DNA from: Streptomyces sp. TG1A-60
GTDB taxonomy: Bacteria; Actinomycetota; Actinomycetes; Streptomycetales; Streptomycetaceae
DNA: 64,000 nucleotides
NCBI RefSeq assembly: GCF_037201975.1
Contig: NZ_CP147520.1
Coordinates: 7,502,001-7,566,000 of the forward strand
Reading direction: 5' to 3'
In this document: positions 1-10,994 of the stretch, one piece after another
How the letters are laid out: each line of letters starts with the position of its first letter
How positions within the stretch are numbered: the stretch's first letter is position 1
Notes under the pieces: generated by a model
Database searches by the model: none
What the model was told of the DNA's origin: nothing
What the model saw: the letters and a program-made list of their open reading frames with translations, nothing else
Made by a program: the position numbers and the translations under genes

Positions 1-312
1 GTGCGCGTTGTGCGCGGCGAGCACCTCGCCGCTGCGGACGTCGGCCACCAGCCACGACGTCGCGGAGACGTCCCGGGGCACCCGGGGCGCCCCGGCCCGT
101 GGCCGCACCTGTGTCCCCGGCCGGTACAGCGACGGTGGCTCCTGCGCGGCCTTGGCGTCCTGCGCGCCCGCCTCGACCGAGAGGCGGGCGCCCTCGGGAC
201 TCGACGCGATGGCCGGGGCGCCGACCGCACAGACGGCCGAGCAGCAGACGGCGGAGCAGTAGACGGCGACGCGCGAAACACGGGTAGCGCGGGATGGGGA
301 TCCGATGGTCAT
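1..312 (-). CDS. D-alanyl-D-alanine carboxypeptidase, N-terminal part (runs off left edge)
   Basis: Only the first 104 codons are in the window. They encode a cleavable secretion signal (basic start, then a Cys/Ala/Val-rich hydrophobic stretch around residues 13-35), a variable linker, and then SWLVADVRSGEVLAAHNAH near residues 86-104. That motif typically precedes the SxxK nucleophile of Streptomyces D-Ala-D-Ala carboxypeptidases (peptidase S11), which trim peptidoglycan stem peptides outside the membrane. The catalytic residues lie beyond the window edge, so activity cannot be judged. The ATG overlaps the stop of the upstream 115-codon ORF (ATGA), suggesting translational coupling. Confidence 0.8.
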   Translation of the reverse strand, partial: MTIGSPSRATRVSRVAVYCSAVCCSAVCAVGAPAIASSPEGARLSVEAGAQDAKAAQEPPSLYRPGTQVRPRAGAPRVPRDVSATSWLVADVRSGEVLAAHNAH

Positions 313-656
313 ACCGTAAACGTAGAAACGGTCGTGCCGTGGACCGGGCTGCCAGGGCCGAGCGAGCGGATCGGGCACCCGGATGCCTCAGTCCGCCCCG
401 GCAGCGTGGGCCGCACCTGCCGCAGGAAGGCCGCGTTGTCCGGTGTGGCGCGCATCCGCTCCAGCAGTGTTTCGAGGTTGGCCTGTCCCTCGCGCGAGCG
501 CAGGGCCCGCCGCAGTCCCCGTACGGCCGTCAACTGGGCCGGAGTCAGGAGGATTTCCTCCCTGCGGGTGCCGGACGGGGTGTCTACGAGGGCTCTCCGG
601 CGCCCTGCGATGCACGGCACCAGACCACGCGACCTCATCGGGAGCTCATAGCGCAA
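309..656 (-). CDS. hypothetical protein, 115 aa, coupled to the carboxypeptidase
   Basis: I do not recognise a family. The middle of the protein (about residues 35-85, starting LLTPAQLTAVRGLRRALR) looks like a helical, charged, soluble domain, and its composition is plausible for real coding DNA. The stop overlaps the start of the carboxypeptidase gene in an ATGA arrangement, the strongest argument that it is translated. No signal peptide or membrane segment is visible. The ribosome binding site is weak. It is divergent from the methyltransferase gene, whose start lies 20 bases away, so the two promoters must overlap. The N-terminal 10-15 residues may be over-called. Confidence 0.45.
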   Translation of the reverse strand: MRYELPMRSRGLVPCIAGRRRALVDTPSGTRREEILLTPAQLTAVRGLRRALRSREGQANLETLLERMRATPDNAAFLRQVRPTLPGRTEASGCPIRSLGPGSPVHGTTVSTFTV

Positions 657-675
657 GGACCCCTAAGCTGACGTG

Positions 676-1479
676 ATGTTCACCCCGCAAGGCCCCAGCC
701 TCCGCGAACTCGCCGTTCAGGCACTCTCGTCCGTCGAACGCGGCTATGACCTGCTCGCGCCGAAGTTCGACCAAACCCCGTTCCGTACGCCGGACACGAT
801 CCTCGACGCGGTCGAAGCGGCCCTGGCGGCGATGGGCCCGTTCGGGCACGGGCTGGACCTCTGCTGCGGCACCGGTGCCGGGGTGGAGGTGCTGCGCGAG
901 GTGTGTCGGGAGAGCGTCACCGGCCTCGACATCAGCGCGGGGATGCTGGCGGTGGCGAGGGGCCAGGTGGGGGCCGACGGCCCAGGCTCCGAGGGTCGCC
1001 GTGCCATCGGCACGGACACCGGAGGGCCTCGTGTCTCCTGGGTGCGCGGGGACGCCCTCGCCCTGCCCTTCGGGCCCGCCTTCGACCTGGCCGTGAGCTT
1101 CGGCGCGTTCGGCCACTTCCTGCCGGACGAACTGCCGGGCCTGTTCGCCGAGGTGCACTCCGTGCTGCGGCCCGGCGGACGCTTCGCGTTCCCGCTGCCC
1201 GCGCCCGCCCCGCCGAACTCCCCCTGGTACTGGGCGGCGCTCGGCTTCGACACGGCGATGCGGGTGCGCAACGCGCTCTGGCGACCGCCGTTCGTCATGT
1301 ACTACCGCCCGTTCCGGCTCGGCGTCGTACGGCGTGAGCTGGAACGGGCCGGGTTCGACGTGGACCTGTTCGCGCTGCCCGAGTTCGGGCGGCGGACCGA
1401 TGGCAGCCCGCGGTGCCGCATGGTCGTGGCCACCCGCCCGGAGGTCGCGGAGCCGGACGTCGACGGGCCCAGGCCGTAG
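676..1479 (+). CDS. class I SAM-dependent methyltransferase
   Basis: A 267-aa protein with a Rossmann-type methyltransferase fold. Motif I is LDLCCGTGAG near residue 60, followed by the acidic end of strand 2 in GLDISAGML. A motif IV/post-I region (WVRGDALALPF) and a typical LRPGGRFAFPLP strand follow. Nothing in the sequence defines the substrate. A GTG lies immediately before the ATG and could be the start instead. It stands alone, flanked by the divergent 115-aa ORF and the decayed serine hydrolase gene. Confidence 0.85.
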   Translation: MFTPQGPSLRELAVQALSSVERGYDLLAPKFDQTPFRTPDTILDAVEAALAAMGPFGHGLDLCCGTGAGVEVLREVCRESVTGLDISAGMLAVARGQVGADGPGSEGRRAIGTDTGGPRVSWVRGDALALPFGPAFDLAVSFGAFGHFLPDELPGLFAEVHSVLRPGGRFAFPLPAPAPPNSPWYWAALGFDTAMRVRNALWRPPFVMYYRPFRLGVVRRELERAGFDVDLFALPEFGRRTDGSPRCRMVVATRPEVAEPDVDGPRP

Positions 1480-1503
1480 CCGACCCGACCGGCCGGGCCG
1501 TGC

Positions 1504-2213
1504 TCACAGTGCGCTGTGCAGCGCCTCGACGAGCGACATCGCGCGCGGGTCGTCGGCGATGTGCGGGCCCATGCGGTTCATGACGTGGCCGAGAAAGACG
1601 CCCGCCTCCGGATCGGCGAGACCGCAGGAACCGCCGAAGCCGTCGTGGCCGAAGCCTCTCGGGTCGGGCCCGTACGAGCCGTGCGGGCCGCCCAGCCAAG
1701 CCTGAGCCCGATCTCCGTGTCCCGGCCCAACCCGCGCCGAGCACCAGGTCACGGCCGCAGACCTGACCCTCACGGACCCGCTCGGCCGCCTCAGGCGACA
1801 GCACCCGCCGTCCGCCCCAGGTAGGGCGCGGAGCGAGGATCCCGTACAGCGAGGCGACCGCGCGGGCGGTGCCGTGGCCGTTGGCCACCGGGATCTCGGC
1901 GACCCGCCACTCGGCGGTGTCCGCCTCGGTGGTTGGCGAGGGCGGCGGCCTGTTCACTGGTCGCGACCGGCGGATGCACGAGCTCGGCCGCTCGCGACGC
2001 CTCCGAGACAGGCAGCCCGGTGCTGAAGCCGATCCCGAGCGGCCCGGCGACCTCCCGCGCCGGCAACGCGCCCGGCAGCAGCCCCCACACCCGCCGGACC
2101 ACCTCGCCGACGAGGAAACCGAACGACATCGCGTGGTATCCGGCCTGTGCGGCGGGCTCCCACCAGGGCTCCTGCGCCGCGAGCCGCTCGGCCGTCAGTT
2201 CCCAGCGGCCTCC
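1504..2213 (-). pseudogene. serine hydrolase (beta-lactamase/EstB-like) remnant, 5'-truncated and frameshifted
   Basis: Three successive reading frames encode consecutive pieces of a class C beta-lactamase-like esterase. The first (from about 2195 down to 1945) contains WWEPAAQAGYHAMSFGFLVG, the next has EIPVANGHGTARAVASLYG, and the last ends with FGHDGFGGSCGLADPEAGVF and a typical C-terminus at 1504. Switches fall near 1940 and 1730. The N-terminal third with the SxxK nucleophile is absent: the remnant begins directly at the stop codon of the esterase gene at 2214, so a deletion probably joined the two. No functional product is expected. Confidence 0.8.
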
Positions 2214-3182
2214 TCAGAGCCGCGAGGCCAGCCAGCGCAGCTTGACCGCCTCCTGGAAGGGGCCACCGCCCTCGTGGTCGTTGAAGTCGTAGACCTCGAT
2301 GCGCTTGTCGGACTCGGCCCATGCGTTGAAGGCCGCGAAGACCGTGGAGGGTGGGCAGGTCTGGTCCTCCAGGGCCACCGAGAACAGGGCGGCGGCCCGG
2401 GCGCGCGCGGCGAAGTGCACGCCGTCGAAGTAGGCGAGGGTGCGCCCGACCTGTTCGGTGCGACCGCGGTGCGTCTTGAGGTACTTGCCGATCTCGCGGT
2501 ACGGATCGCGGTCGGTGATGGTGGTGGAGCGCGGGAAGTCGCACAGGAAGGGCACGTCGGGCGCGACCGCGACCAGGTCGGGGACGAGTCCGCCGACCGC
2601 GACGGAGATGCCGCCGCCCTGGCTGGAGCCGACGACGGCCGTACGTGCGGCGTCGGTCAGCGGGTGCGAGCGGGCGGCTTCCACCGCGCGTACGGCATCC
2701 GTGTAGACCCGGCGGTAGTAGTAGTTCTCGGGGGCGTCAAGGCCCCGGGTCATGAAACCGGGGAAGGCGGGCGCGCCGCCCACCGGGTCGGGGGTGTCGC
2801 CACCTCCGCCCCAGGCGCTGCCCTGGCCCCGGGTGTCCATGACGAAGTGCGCATACCCCGCCGACGCCCACAACAGGTGGGTGTGGGCCAGGCCGCGGCC
2901 ACCGCCGTAGCCGATGAACTCCACGACGGTGGGCAGCGGTTCGGTCGTCCCCTTCGGCAGGACCAGCCAGCCCTTGACCGGGTGTCCGCCGAACCCGGAG
3001 AAGGTGACGTCGTGCACCTCGACCGTCTTCAGGTGGGTCTCAACCGGTTCGAAACGGGCGTCGAGGTCGTGCTCGCGGGCCTCCTTGAGGGTCTTCGTCC
3101 AGAAGGAGTCGAAGTCCTCGGGCTCGGTCGAAGCGCTTCGATAACCATAAAGCTCGCCCAACGGCAGGTCGAACAGGGCCAT
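2214..3182 (-). CDS. acetyl xylan esterase / cephalosporin-C deacetylase family
   Basis: A 322-aa alpha/beta hydrolase of the AXE1 / carbohydrate esterase 7 type, which removes acetyl groups from xylo-oligosaccharides and related compounds. The nucleophile elbow GSSQGGG, the acid region LEDQTCPPST and the histidine in FNDHEGG form a complete triad, and RGQGSAWGGGG is a typical CE7 oxyanion/substrate motif. There is no signal peptide, as expected for this intracellular family. The start at MALFDLPLG is chosen because an AAGGTGG ribosome binding site lies just upstream; a longer in-frame extension lacks coding character. It precedes the decayed serine hydrolase. Confidence 0.9.
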   Translation of the reverse strand: MALFDLPLGELYGYRSASTEPEDFDSFWTKTLKEAREHDLDARFEPVETHLKTVEVHDVTFSGFGGHPVKGWLVLPKGTTEPLPTVVEFIGYGGGRGLAHTHLLWASAGYAHFVMDTRGQGSAWGGGGDTPDPVGGAPAFPGFMTRGLDAPENYYYRRVYTDAVRAVEAARSHPLTDAARTAVVGSSQGGGISVAVGGLVPDLVAVAPDVPFLCDFPRSTTITDRDPYREIGKYLKTHRGRTEQVGRTLAYFDGVHFAARARAAALFSVALEDQTCPPSTVFAAFNAWAESDKRIEVYDFNDHEGGGPFQEAVKLRWLASRL

Positions 3183-3284
3183 GAAGGACCACCTTTTGAG
3201 TTCCGAGGTGCAAATGATCACACCGTACGTGGGGCGCCGCGGGCTGGCCAAGGGTCTCCTCGCGGTCCGCGACGCCCCCGCGGC

Positions 3285-4883
3285 TCACCTCTGGTCGGCC
3301 CCGATCAGGGCCCGGACCTCGAAGTCCTCGTACACGGTCTCCGCCACGCGGGGGCCGAGGCGGGAGCCGAGCCACCCCAGCAGGAAGCCCGCCGGGATCG
3401 AGACGATGCCCGGGTTCTGCAGCGGGAACCACGCGAAGTCGGCGTGCGGGTACACCGACTCGGGCGCCGAGGAGACGACCGGCGAGAACAGCACGAGAAG
3501 GACCGAGGTGAGCAGACCGCCGTACAGGCTGAGCAGGGCGCCCCGGGCGGTGAACCCGCGCCAGAACAGGCTGTAGACGATGGTCGGCAGGATGGCGGAC
3601 GCGGCGATCGCGAAGGCCAGGAACGCCAGTGTGGCCGTGTTCGTGCCCCAGGAGAGCAGGGCGAACATCATGCTGAGGACGCCCATGGCCACCGCGGCGA
3701 TCCGGGCGACCGCCAGTTCCTCCGTCTCCTTCGCCCTGCCCTTGCGGATGACCTCGCCGTACAGGTCGTGGGCGACCGAGGAGGCCGCGGCGAGCGTGAG
3801 ACCGGCCGCGACGGCGAGCAGGGTGACGAAGGCCAGGGCCGAGACGATCGCCGTGAGGACCTCGCCGCCGAGGTCGTGGGCGAGCAGCAGCACGGCCGCG
3901 TCGCCCTTGTGGTCGATGTCCGAGATGGCGTCCCGGCCCACGACGGCGGTGGCGCCGAGGCCGAGGACGCCGGCCATCAGGCACACGAACCCGACCAGGC
4001 CCACGGCCCACACGACCGAGGCGCGCAGCACCCGGGTCTTGCGGGGCGCGAGCAGCCGCATCATCACGTGGGGGAGTGCGGCGAGCCCCAGCACGATGGC
4101 CAGTTGGAGACTGAAGAAGTCGATCTTGCTCACGGGGCCGCCCCCGTAGCGCAGACCCGGTTGGAGGTACTGGTCGCCGAGCCCGCTGCCCGCGGTGGCG
4201 GACGACAGCAGTCCGTCGATGTCCCAGTCGAAGCGGTTCAACACCATCACGGCGACGACCGTGACACCGGCGACGAGCATCACGGCCTTGACCACCTGGA
4301 TGAACGTCGCGCCGGGCATGCCGCCGATCGCCGCGTAGGTGGTGACGATGGAACCGATGATGATCACGATCATCGTGCGGGTGGTCGGGCTCGGTTCGCC
4401 GACGAACTGTGTCATCAGGGCGATGCTGCCGACCAGTTGGGCCACCAGGTACAGGGCGCACACGGAGAGCGTGCAGACGGCCAGCGCCAGCCGGACGGGC
4501 CGCTGCTGCAGCGGGAGCCGCCGGGCGAGGGTGTCGCCGAGCGTGAACCTGCCCGAGTTGCGCAGGGGCTCGGCGATGAGCAGCAGCACCATCATCCAGG
4601 CGACCACGGTGCCGCCCAGGTAGAGCAGACCGTCGTACCCGGTCAGGGCGACGAGACCGGTGCTGCCGAGCAGGGTCGCGGCCGAGAGGTAGTCGCCGCA
4701 CATCGCGAGGCCGTTGCGCAGCGGCGACATGTCGCGGTTGCCGAGGTAGAACTCGCTGATCTCGTCGCGTTGCGGAGCCGTCAGCAACGCGGTGAACAGG
4801 GTGATCACGACGACGGACAGGAACAGCACGAATGTCAGCCGCAGGCTGAACGCGTCGGCCACACTCGCGGAGATCGTCACCAT
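3285..4883 (-). CDS. SSS-family sodium:solute symporter (acetate permease ActP-like)
   Basis: A 532-aa polytopic membrane protein of the solute:sodium symporter family. It has about 13 hydrophobic segments and family motifs including EFYLGNRDMSPLRNGLAMCG and the TYAAIGGMPGATFIQVVKA helix region typical of cation/acetate symporters. Substrate is inferred as acetate or another short monocarboxylate from similarity to ActP. The gene starts inside the end of the DUF485 gene (ATGGTGA overlap), the usual yjcH-actP arrangement. The start MVTISAS is preferred over longer upstream extensions, which would run through the DUF485 frame. Confidence 0.88.
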   Translation of the reverse strand: MVTISASVADAFSLRLTFVLFLSVVVITLFTALLTAPQRDEISEFYLGNRDMSPLRNGLAMCGDYLSAATLLGSTGLVALTGYDGLLYLGGTVVAWMMVLLLIAEPLRNSGRFTLGDTLARRLPLQQRPVRLALAVCTLSVCALYLVAQLVGSIALMTQFVGEPSPTTRTMIVIIIGSIVTTYAAIGGMPGATFIQVVKAVMLVAGVTVVAVMVLNRFDWDIDGLLSSATAGSGLGDQYLQPGLRYGGGPVSKIDFFSLQLAIVLGLAALPHVMMRLLAPRKTRVLRASVVWAVGLVGFVCLMAGVLGLGATAVVGRDAISDIDHKGDAAVLLLAHDLGGEVLTAIVSALAFVTLLAVAAGLTLAAASSVAHDLYGEVIRKGRAKETEELAVARIAAVAMGVLSMMFALLSWGTNTATLAFLAFAIAASAILPTIVYSLFWRGFTARGALLSLYGGLLTSVLLVLFSPVVSSAPESVYPHADFAWFPLQNPGIVSIPAGFLLGWLGSRLGPRVAETVYEDFEVRALIGADQR

Positions 4884-5329
4884 GCGCGGAACCGCCGTCC
4901 GGCCGGAACACGACGCTGCTCGGCCTGACGGTCCTCCAGCTGGGCGCGGAGCCTGCGGGCGACCGGGTCGATGTTCCTGCGCATGTGCCGGACGTACAGG
5001 TACGCGGTCGCACCCATGACGGCGAACTGGGCCAGGCCGAGCGCCAGGCCGAGTGTGAGATGTCCGATCAATCGCTGATTCATTACTCCTGGTACGAAAC
5101 TCGACAACAGGACGTACGACAGAAATCCACCGACGGACAACCCGGTCGCCCATGCGCCGAATCGGCGATATGCGGCGCTTATTGAACGAAATTCAGGATG
5201 CGCGTGCACCGGCTGTCGGCCCATCGGTGCGCGGCCCGCGCCGGGCGCGGGGGAGAACGAATCGCCTCCTGGGCCGGACGGGGGAGGAAACGGGACGGAA
5301 CTGTCGTACCGTGCCGTGTAGTTGGACAC
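4877..5329 (-). CDS. DUF485 membrane protein, symporter partner
   Basis: A 150-aa protein with a disordered Pro/Gly-rich N-terminus, then two predicted transmembrane helices (around residues 70-90 and 100-125) and a basic, Gln/Arg-rich tail. DUF485 proteins (YjcH type) are encoded just upstream of actP-like symporters and are thought to support them. The GTG start is chosen because a GAAGAGGG ribosome binding site lies about 7 bases upstream. It overlaps the symporter start by seven bases, so the two are likely co-translated. Confidence 0.82.
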   Translation of the reverse strand: MSNYTARYDSSVPFPPPSGPGGDSFSPAPGAGRAPMGRQPVHAHPEFRSISAAYRRFGAWATGLSVGGFLSYVLLSSFVPGVMNQRLIGHLTLGLALGLAQFAVMGATAYLYVRHMRRNIDPVARRLRAQLEDRQAEQRRVPAGRRFRAW

Positions 5330-5607
5330 AATGCACCCTCTTCGCTGCCTTATGTCTCGCACTCGACTCTGACCGGTCGCGGGAATGATCCAGGGTGATT
5401 CGACCGTCGCGGAGTCAAGTCGCCGTGCGGAACCATGGGGGAGGAAGGGGAGTATGTCAGCGAGCCGCTTGAAGTATCAACCGTCCTGAGTGGAAGGATT
5501 GTGTGGACGTTCTGCGAATGGCCGGCCTTCATCGCACAGCCTTTAGCTGAGCATTGTTCTGGTTTCTGTCGGTCGCGCTCCCGCGGCCGCGGGCGACGAT
5601 CCGTTCC

Positions 5608-6192
5608 TCACGCCCAGCGGTGTCCCCAGTCGGGTCCGGTGCGTGCCCACTCCCGTTCCCATTCGGCCAGCCGGTGCCGGATGGCGACCCGGCGGACCAC
5701 GAAGTGGCCGACCAGGACAACTCCGACGACGCCCCCCGTGGCGCAGGTCCCCGTGGCCAGGGCGCGCTCCCAGACGTCGGTGTCCGTCGGCGGCGCCTGG
5801 ACACTGCGGCCGGCCGCATCCAGCCACACGTCGGCGCGGTCGCCGCGCTCGGTGCCGGCCGGCACCCGGGCCTGGCCGGTCCGAGAGCCGCCGTCGGGCT
5901 CGGTCCAGCGGGCCCGCACCCAGGACATGGGCTGCTTGCCGCCGTGCTCCGAGGGCGCCGCGGCCGGGGCGCCCTCGACGACCACGGCGCTCACCCGGTC
6001 GCGCGCGGCCCGCTCGGCCGCGGCGTGCGCCTGCGCGTCCCTGTGGGCCCACCGGCCCGCCGCGACCCCGGCGGCCGGGGCGCCGATCAGCAGCAGAAGC
6101 ACGACGAGGAGCACCGTCCACGCCTCGACGACGTCCGAGCGCCGGCGCAGCGGATTGGGGCGCCAGCGCCACCCGAACACCTGGCCTCGCAT
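5608..6192 (-). CDS. Rv1733c-like membrane protein
   Basis: A 194-aa protein with a transmembrane helix near residues 22-45 (VVEAWTVLLVVLLLLIGAPA) and a second around residues 150-170, separated by an extracytoplasmic domain carrying WVRARWTEPDGGSRTGQARV. This layout matches the Rv1733c family of actinobacterial membrane proteins, of unknown function. The ATG follows a strong GAGGGAGGTGAG ribosome binding site six bases away, which rules out the longer upstream extension. It is monocistronic. Confidence 0.8.
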   Translation of the reverse strand: MRGQVFGWRWRPNPLRRRSDVVEAWTVLLVVLLLLIGAPAAGVAAGRWAHRDAQAHAAAERAARDRVSAVVVEGAPAAAPSEHGGKQPMSWVRARWTEPDGGSRTGQARVPAGTERGDRADVWLDAAGRSVQAPPTDTDVWERALATGTCATGGVVGVVLVGHFVVRRVAIRHRLAEWEREWARTGPDWGHRWA

Positions 6193-6346
6193 CTCACCTC
6201 CCTCACCGGAGTGGTCCTCATGTACGAGAACCCCGGTCGGGACTGCTCCGCACTTCCGGTGTACCCGAAAGAGGCCGTGATGGCATGATTTAGGCCAGAA
6301 ATCATGAAAGCGTGGCAGGCACATGCGCGCTGTCCGGGCCGAAGCG

Positions 6347-7117
6347 TCAGCCGAACCGCTCGATACGGATACGGTCAACCGGCTGCCCGGCCTCGACCAG
6401 CAGCCGTGAGGCGTGCTCGGCGAACGCGTTGGAGCCGCACACGTAGGCCTCCCACCCACCGGGTGGCCGCTCGGCCAGCAGCGGCGCCACCCGCGCCGCC
6501 GACAACCGGCCCACCGGTACCCCCTCGGGCGCCCGGCGCGTGAACACGGCGGTGGTCTCCGCGCCGTACTCCGCCGCGTAGATCAGTTCCTCGGGCCCGC
6601 GTGCCGACGCCAGCAGCCGCAGGGGTACGCCGAGCCCGCGCGCCCGGTGGTGGCGGATCATCGACATCAGCGGCACGACACCGGAACCGGCGCCGATCAG
6701 CAGCGCGGGCCGGTCCCCGGGCCAGGCGAAGAATCCGCTGAGCGGGCCGCACACCTCCACCTCGTCGCCGGGCCGGGCCTCGGTGTGGAACCACCCGGAG
6801 ACCTCGCCGCCCTCGACATGGTCCAGGGTCAGCTCGATGTGCCCGGTGTCGTCGGGTGGGGACGCCAGCGAGTAGTGACGCTGCGCCGTGTAGCCGTCCT
6901 CGGCGGTGAGCCGCAGCGACAGATGCTGCCCGGGCAGATGCCCCGCCCAGCCCGGCACGGCGAACCGGTACGTGGCCGCGGTCGGCGTCTCCCGCCGGAT
7001 CTGCGTCAGTGTCGCGGTTCGCCAGAGCGTCGCCGCCCGGTTGCTCACGGCGATCCGCCCCGGCACGGCGAGCCGCGTGGGCGGCGTGAACGCCTCGGTC
7101 GTCGCCGTGTCAGTCAC
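6347..7117 (-). CDS. FAD-dependent ferredoxin-NADP reductase-like oxidoreductase
   Basis: A 256-aa flavoprotein reductase. The N-terminal FAD-binding barrel contains the RHYSLAS motif (RxYS) near residue 80, then the NADP-binding domain starts with LLIGAGSGVVPLMSMIRHH near residue 140, and the C-terminal region has YVCGSNAFAE. There is no C-terminal 2Fe-2S ferredoxin domain. It overlaps the molybdopterin oxidoreductase gene by eight bases, so it probably passes electrons between NAD(P)H and that enzyme. Confidence 0.87.
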   Translation of the reverse strand: MTDTATTEAFTPPTRLAVPGRIAVSNRAATLWRTATLTQIRRETPTAATYRFAVPGWAGHLPGQHLSLRLTAEDGYTAQRHYSLASPPDDTGHIELTLDHVEGGEVSGWFHTEARPGDEVEVCGPLSGFFAWPGDRPALLIGAGSGVVPLMSMIRHHRARGLGVPLRLLASARGPEELIYAAEYGAETTAVFTRRAPEGVPVGRLSAARVAPLLAERPPGGWEAYVCGSNAFAEHASRLLVEAGQPVDRIRIERFG

Positions 7118-7715
7118 CGGAGTACCGCTGTTCCTCCCACGGGTTGCCCCGCGCGTGATAGCCGTTCTGCTCCCAGAAGCCGGGCTCGTCGTGGTCGAGG
7201 AGCCTCAGGCCCGCGATCCACTTGGCGCTCTTCCAGAAGTACAGATGCGGCACCAGCAACCGGGCCGGCCCGCCGTGCTCGGCGGGCAGCGGCCCGCCGT
7301 CGTACTCCCAGGCGATCCAGGCGCGCCCGCCGGTGAGGTCGGCGAGCGGGAGGTTCGTGGTGTAGCCGCTGTGTGAGTACGCGACCGCGTGCGTGGCGGA
7401 CGGATCGGGCCGGACCACGTCCAGGAACACGTCCAGTGACACGCCCCCGAACCGCACCCCGAACTTCGACCAGCTCGTCACACAGTGGATGTCGCCCTCG
7501 TACACAGACCCGGGCAGCGCGTGCGCCTCGTCCCAGTCCCAGGAGTGCGGCTCAACCACCAGACCGTCGATCCGGAACGTCCAGTCGGCGGGCGCGAGGT
7601 CGGGGGTGACCTCGGCGGACAGCACGGGCCAGTCGTCGCCGGCGTCGTACTGGCCGGGCGGCAGACCGGGATGGAGGACGCGGGGGCGCCCGGTGAAGCC
7701 TCGGGTGACGTTCAT
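7110..7715 (-). CDS. sulfite oxidase-like molybdopterin oxidoreductase
   Basis: A 201-aa protein of the oxidoreductase molybdopterin-binding family (YedY/sulfite oxidase-like). The conserved cysteine that ligates molybdenum is in DIHCVTSWSKFG near residue 78. It is followed by HSGYTTNLPL and the C-terminal region ending WEEQRYSGD typical of this short class, which lacks the dimerisation domain of true sulfite oxidases. No twin-arginine signal is present, so it is cytoplasmic. The ATG is preferred over a 30-codon upstream extension with no coding character. It is translationally coupled to the downstream reductase; the natural substrate is unknown. Confidence 0.88.
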   Translation of the reverse strand: MNVTRGFTGRPRVLHPGLPPGQYDAGDDWPVLSAEVTPDLAPADWTFRIDGLVVEPHSWDWDEAHALPGSVYEGDIHCVTSWSKFGVRFGGVSLDVFLDVVRPDPSATHAVAYSHSGYTTNLPLADLTGGRAWIAWEYDGGPLPAEHGGPARLLVPHLYFWKSAKWIAGLRLLDHDEPGFWEQNGYHARGNPWEEQRYSGD

Positions 7716-7990
7716 ACGGGTCCAACGTGACGGCGGTGACGGCTGAGTCACACCACCGTACGTGCCTGTGGCGGGTGCTCCCTCCCCGGGGCGGGCGACG
7801 GGCATTATGCCCTTCCAGCCCGGTCGTGACCGTGGGGTAAGGTTACCGGGCCAGTCGTCACGTGGATCGGGGAGGTGGGACCCATTACCGCTGTGTCAGG
7901 TCGGGTGCTCTCACCTCAACGCGGCGCGGTGCATCGCCGATAGGCCACCGCGGGAGCGCCCTTCGGCCCACCGAAAGGCTCCCGGCTGTC

Positions 7991-8776
7991 ATGCCACCAC
8001 TGCCCACCCTCTCTGTCGTAACGACCCTGCGCGCCGCCGGTTGCGTCTTCGCCGAGGACGAGGCGGAGCTGATCCTCACCACCGCACGCACCCCGGTCGA
8101 GGCCGCCGCCATGGTCGACCGGCGCGTCGCGGGCCTGCCCCTCGAACTCGTCCTCGGCTGGGCCGAGTTCGCGGGCCTGCGCATCGCCGTGGAACCCGGC
8201 GTGTTCGTCCCCCGACGCCGTACCGAATTCCTCGTCGAGCGGGCCCTCGCCGCCGCCCCCGGAGCCTCGGTCGTCGTCGACCTGTGCTGCGGCTCGGGCG
8301 CGGTGGGCGCCGCCCTGGCCGCGTCGCTCGACGGGGCCGAACTGCACGCCGCCGACATCGACCCGGCGGCGGTCCGCTGCGCCCGCCGCAACATCGCGCC
8401 GCACGGCGGGCACGCCCACGAGGGCGACCTCTTCGCGGCGCTGCCCTCCCGGCTGCGGGGCCGCGTCGACATCCTCGCGGCGAACGTGCCCTACGTCCCC
8501 ACCCGCGAGGTCCCGTTCCTGCCGAGCGAGGCCCGAGACCACGAACCCCGCGTCGCCCTCGACGGCGGCACCGACGGCCTCGACGTCCTGCGCAGGGTCG
8601 CCGCCGAGGCCCCCGAGTGGCTGGCCCCCGGCGGCTGTCTGCTCGTCGAGACGAGCCGACGCCAGGCACCGCTCGCCCTCGACGCCTTCCGCCGCCGCGG
8701 CCTCACCGCACGTACCGCCGTCTCGGAGGAGAGGTACGCCCACGTGGTGATCGGCACCAGGCCCGCACGCGGCTGA
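7991..8776 (+). CDS. HemK/PrmC-like protein-(glutamine-N5) methyltransferase
   Basis: A 261-aa SAM methyltransferase with the HemK layout: a helical N-terminal region, VPRRRTEFLVERAL, motif I VVDLCCGSGAVGAAL near residue 100, and the catalytic loop ANVPYVP, a variant of the NPPY motif. HEPRVALDGGTDGLDVLRR follows, highly typical of this branch. True PrmC methylates release factors; this shorter actinobacterial branch is usually annotated as putative N5-glutamine methyltransferase, and its target is unproven. The ATG is preferred to a long upstream extension that lacks coding character. Confidence 0.88.
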   Translation: MPPLPTLSVVTTLRAAGCVFAEDEAELILTTARTPVEAAAMVDRRVAGLPLELVLGWAEFAGLRIAVEPGVFVPRRRTEFLVERALAAAPGASVVVDLCCGSGAVGAALAASLDGAELHAADIDPAAVRCARRNIAPHGGHAHEGDLFAALPSRLRGRVDILAANVPYVPTREVPFLPSEARDHEPRVALDGGTDGLDVLRRVAAEAPEWLAPGGCLLVETSRRQAPLALDAFRRRGLTARTAVSEERYAHVVIGTRPARG

Positions 8777-8860
8777 CCCCTGCGCAGGCGGCGTGGCGCC
8801 CTCGGAGCTGGGCACGCGCAGCTCCCGGCCGCCTTGGTGTGGCCTTGCCCTCAGCCCTTA

Positions 8861-10945
<2,085 letters not shown>

Positions 10946-10994
10946 GAACGCGACGCGGCCGTGACGAGGCGTGGCGCCTTCCTAGGATGAGCCC

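Noticed and set aside
1869..4928. A 1019-codon plus-strand ORF
   Set aside because: It is antisense to the esterase and symporter genes, which have clear domains, catalytic residues and membrane helices; the plus-strand product is a Gly/Arg/Glu/Asp-rich shadow typical of GC-rich DNA.
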